This document shows positions 23,062 through 24,702 of a stretch of 24,702 bases of DNA, one piece after another. Made by a program: the position numbers and the translations under genes. The notes under the pieces were generated by a model. The model worked only from the letters and a program-made list of their open reading frames with translations, did no database searches and was not told where the DNA came from. The first letter of the stretch is position 1; the number at the start of each line of letters is the position of its first letter. The DNA is from Armadillidium nasatum (lineage: Eukaryota; Arthropoda; Malacostraca; Isopoda; Armadillidiidae), in the NCBI GenBank assembly GCA_009176605.1, contig SEYY01009764.1, positions 1-24,702 on the forward strand, written 5' to 3'.

Positions 23062-24050
23062 GTCCACATGAACTGAAAATTTAACTGAAAAATGTTAGCC
23101 CCAATTTCTTGCATTGGTGGGAACAGAGTTTTGATATCACATCTAGAAAAAAGTGATAAGCACATGAAAAAAAAAGATTTGCAAAAATTGTACCCTTCTG
23201 GAGGAAAAAATTATTTTAAAAAAAAAAATGATACCTACTAATTTCTTTATTTTGGGATATGGTTTAGAGGAGGAAAAGGGCTTCAACTTTTGCTTAGTGC
23301 ATTATTAAATGCTATATATTTGTTTGAAGTGAGATATAGACTCTCACACTTTGGGAAGTTTTGAAATTTGATCAAAAATAGACCATTTTGAAGGCTTCAT
23401 CTCGAAACCAACAAATCACATCAAATAAAGTATAGAGAGGAATTTGCAGCCCCATCCCTCCTCTATACACCCACCAAAAATAAGAAATGCTATAGTTTTA
23501 TTTTTTTTAACAATTTTTTTTTTCCAAAAAAAAAATTTTTTCTGATAGTTGTTCAGGTTTTAGCTTTTAACATTTTTTCCATAACTCTAGGAACAAAAGT
23601 CTATTAGAAGCTTTTGTAGCCCATAGAATTCTAAATATGTAATCCAAATTTCAGGTCATTTCAAAAAGTGGTTTGGCCCCGATATTCATTTGAAAGTCAA
23701 ATTTCAAAAAAAAAAAAAAATTTTAATTATACTCATAAAAATGCTAGAAATTGACTTTTTCACAGGGGAAAAAAATATATACACTAAAAATTTAAAGAGA
23801 ATCGGCTGAAAATTTAAAAAAATTTTGAAATTGGTCTGTCCCCTATAGATGTATTATTTTCCATTTGAAACCCAGCAGGCAAACCCCGATTTTCTTTGAT
23901 TTTTAGCCAGGGCTGGGGCCCTGGTCTGTTCATATTAATTACTCAATTATTTTTGCAGATCCAGACACTTGCAAACACACAACTCATAGAACGTTTGAGG
24001 TGTGATTATACAAGTCATTTATACAAGCCATAATTGTACAGGTAAAGAAA
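23062..24050. other. Low-complexity A+T-rich DNA with homopolymer runs
   Basis: Several poly(A)/poly(T) runs of 9-14 bases occur at 23170-23230, 23500-23540 and 23708-23722. No gene is visible. A GC-rich hairpin (CCAGGGC / GCCCTGG, 23907-23924) is the only local structure. The style (many short runs, words such as CATCTCGAAACC) resembles non-coding parts of DNA transposons, but I cannot name one. Confidence 0.4.
23907..23924. repeat. GC-rich hairpin
   Basis: A 7-bp perfect stem (CCAGGGC, GCCCTGG) with a TGGG loop in otherwise A+T-rich DNA. It may be a transposon subterminal hairpin; no termini are seen. Confidence 0.5.
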
Positions 24051-24055
24051 TATTA

Positions 24056-24160
24056 ATTATTATTATTATCCTTAAAATATAATATATTATTATTATTATT
24101 ATTATATATATTATATTATATTATATATATCTTCTGAAATATTATATATATTATTATCCT
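24056..24160. repeat. (ATT)n / (TA)n mixed low-complexity array
   Basis: Irregular ATT and TATA units, with ATATTATATATTATTATCCT partly repeating an earlier segment. No further structure is evident. Confidence 0.85.
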
Positions 24161-24325
24161 CAGGAAGATTATTTACAACTTGTATGCATAGTTTCAATCA
24201 AACTTGCAATATATGAATATGTAGTTCCAATCGAACTAGCAATGCATATGTAGTTATCTCATACAAAAAAAAAATCCACTACAATTACCAAAGGCCTAAC
24301 CTACAAAAGACACAATGTTCACAAA

Positions 24326-24431
<106 letters not shown>

Positions 24432-24702
24432 TAATAATTTGATCTGGTACGAACCTCTTCTATTTTTCACTATATTGAAAATATGAAGTCAAAATATGTT
24501 TAAATGCATTCTACACATGCTTTTCTTTAACGGATGATTAATATAAATAAATTACAAAAAGAAAACTATTAAAAGAAAAGAAAAAACATTTTTACTCTGA
24601 ATGGTGAAGCAACTGTTCTTTGACTGGCCTTTGTATAGAAATACCAAATTCAATAGAATAACAGGTTGCCATATTTGTTCTTCAACTGTTCTGTTATTTT
24701 TT

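Overview
This is an intergenic, repeat-dominated window of an animal genome, most likely a decapod crustacean. It has very high A+T, eleven (TA)n arrays of about 90 to 200 bp, (CACT)n arrays, a CR1-clade LINE, a Bel/Pao LTR element, and decayed LINE fragments whose peptide motifs ([40 protein letters not shown]) I associate with decapod retroelements. The decapod call comes from remembered family resemblance, not a search. No typical multi-exon host gene, rRNA, tRNA or CRISPR array is supported.

Layout. 1-2517: a decayed CR1-type LINE (copy 1, plus strand) that joins directly onto the interior of a Bel/Pao element. 2518-6205: the downstream half of that fossil (RT, RNase H, integrase, C-terminal tail), followed by a candidate 3' LTR at 6206-6769. 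6820-9326: a stretch bounded by hAT-like termini. It holds copy A of an unnamed dispersed repeat, a 199 bp TA array and a 35 bp minisatellite. 9327-9823: the 5' leader and start of the endonuclease of a second LINE family (minus strand). 9824-14540: a patchwork of eight TA arrays separated by element scraps, namely a hAT-like end at 11349, an RT fragment at 12195-12548, another hAT-like end at 12607, a GC-rich island at 13371-13470 and a TGACC-rich stretch. 14541-17457: mostly featureless, with copy B of the dispersed repeat at 16511. 17458-19890: the best-preserved CR1 copy (copy 2, minus strand) with a 714-codon open frame. 19955-22630: two minisatellites, a TA array and a candidate small spliced gene on the minus strand (55 aa, with donor, branch point, acceptor and AATAAA). 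22631-23061: an internal fragment of the same CR1 family (copy 3). 23062-24702: low-complexity DNA and a last TA array.

The parts do not form a pathway. The window is a record of repeated insertion: the CR1 family occurs three times, many element edges meet TA arrays, and several pieces are nested or abutted. The items best worth a second look are the small spliced gene at 21462-21940, the unnamed dispersed repeat family, the higher-order minisatellites, and the mismatch between nesting order and decay at the LINE / Bel-Pao junction.
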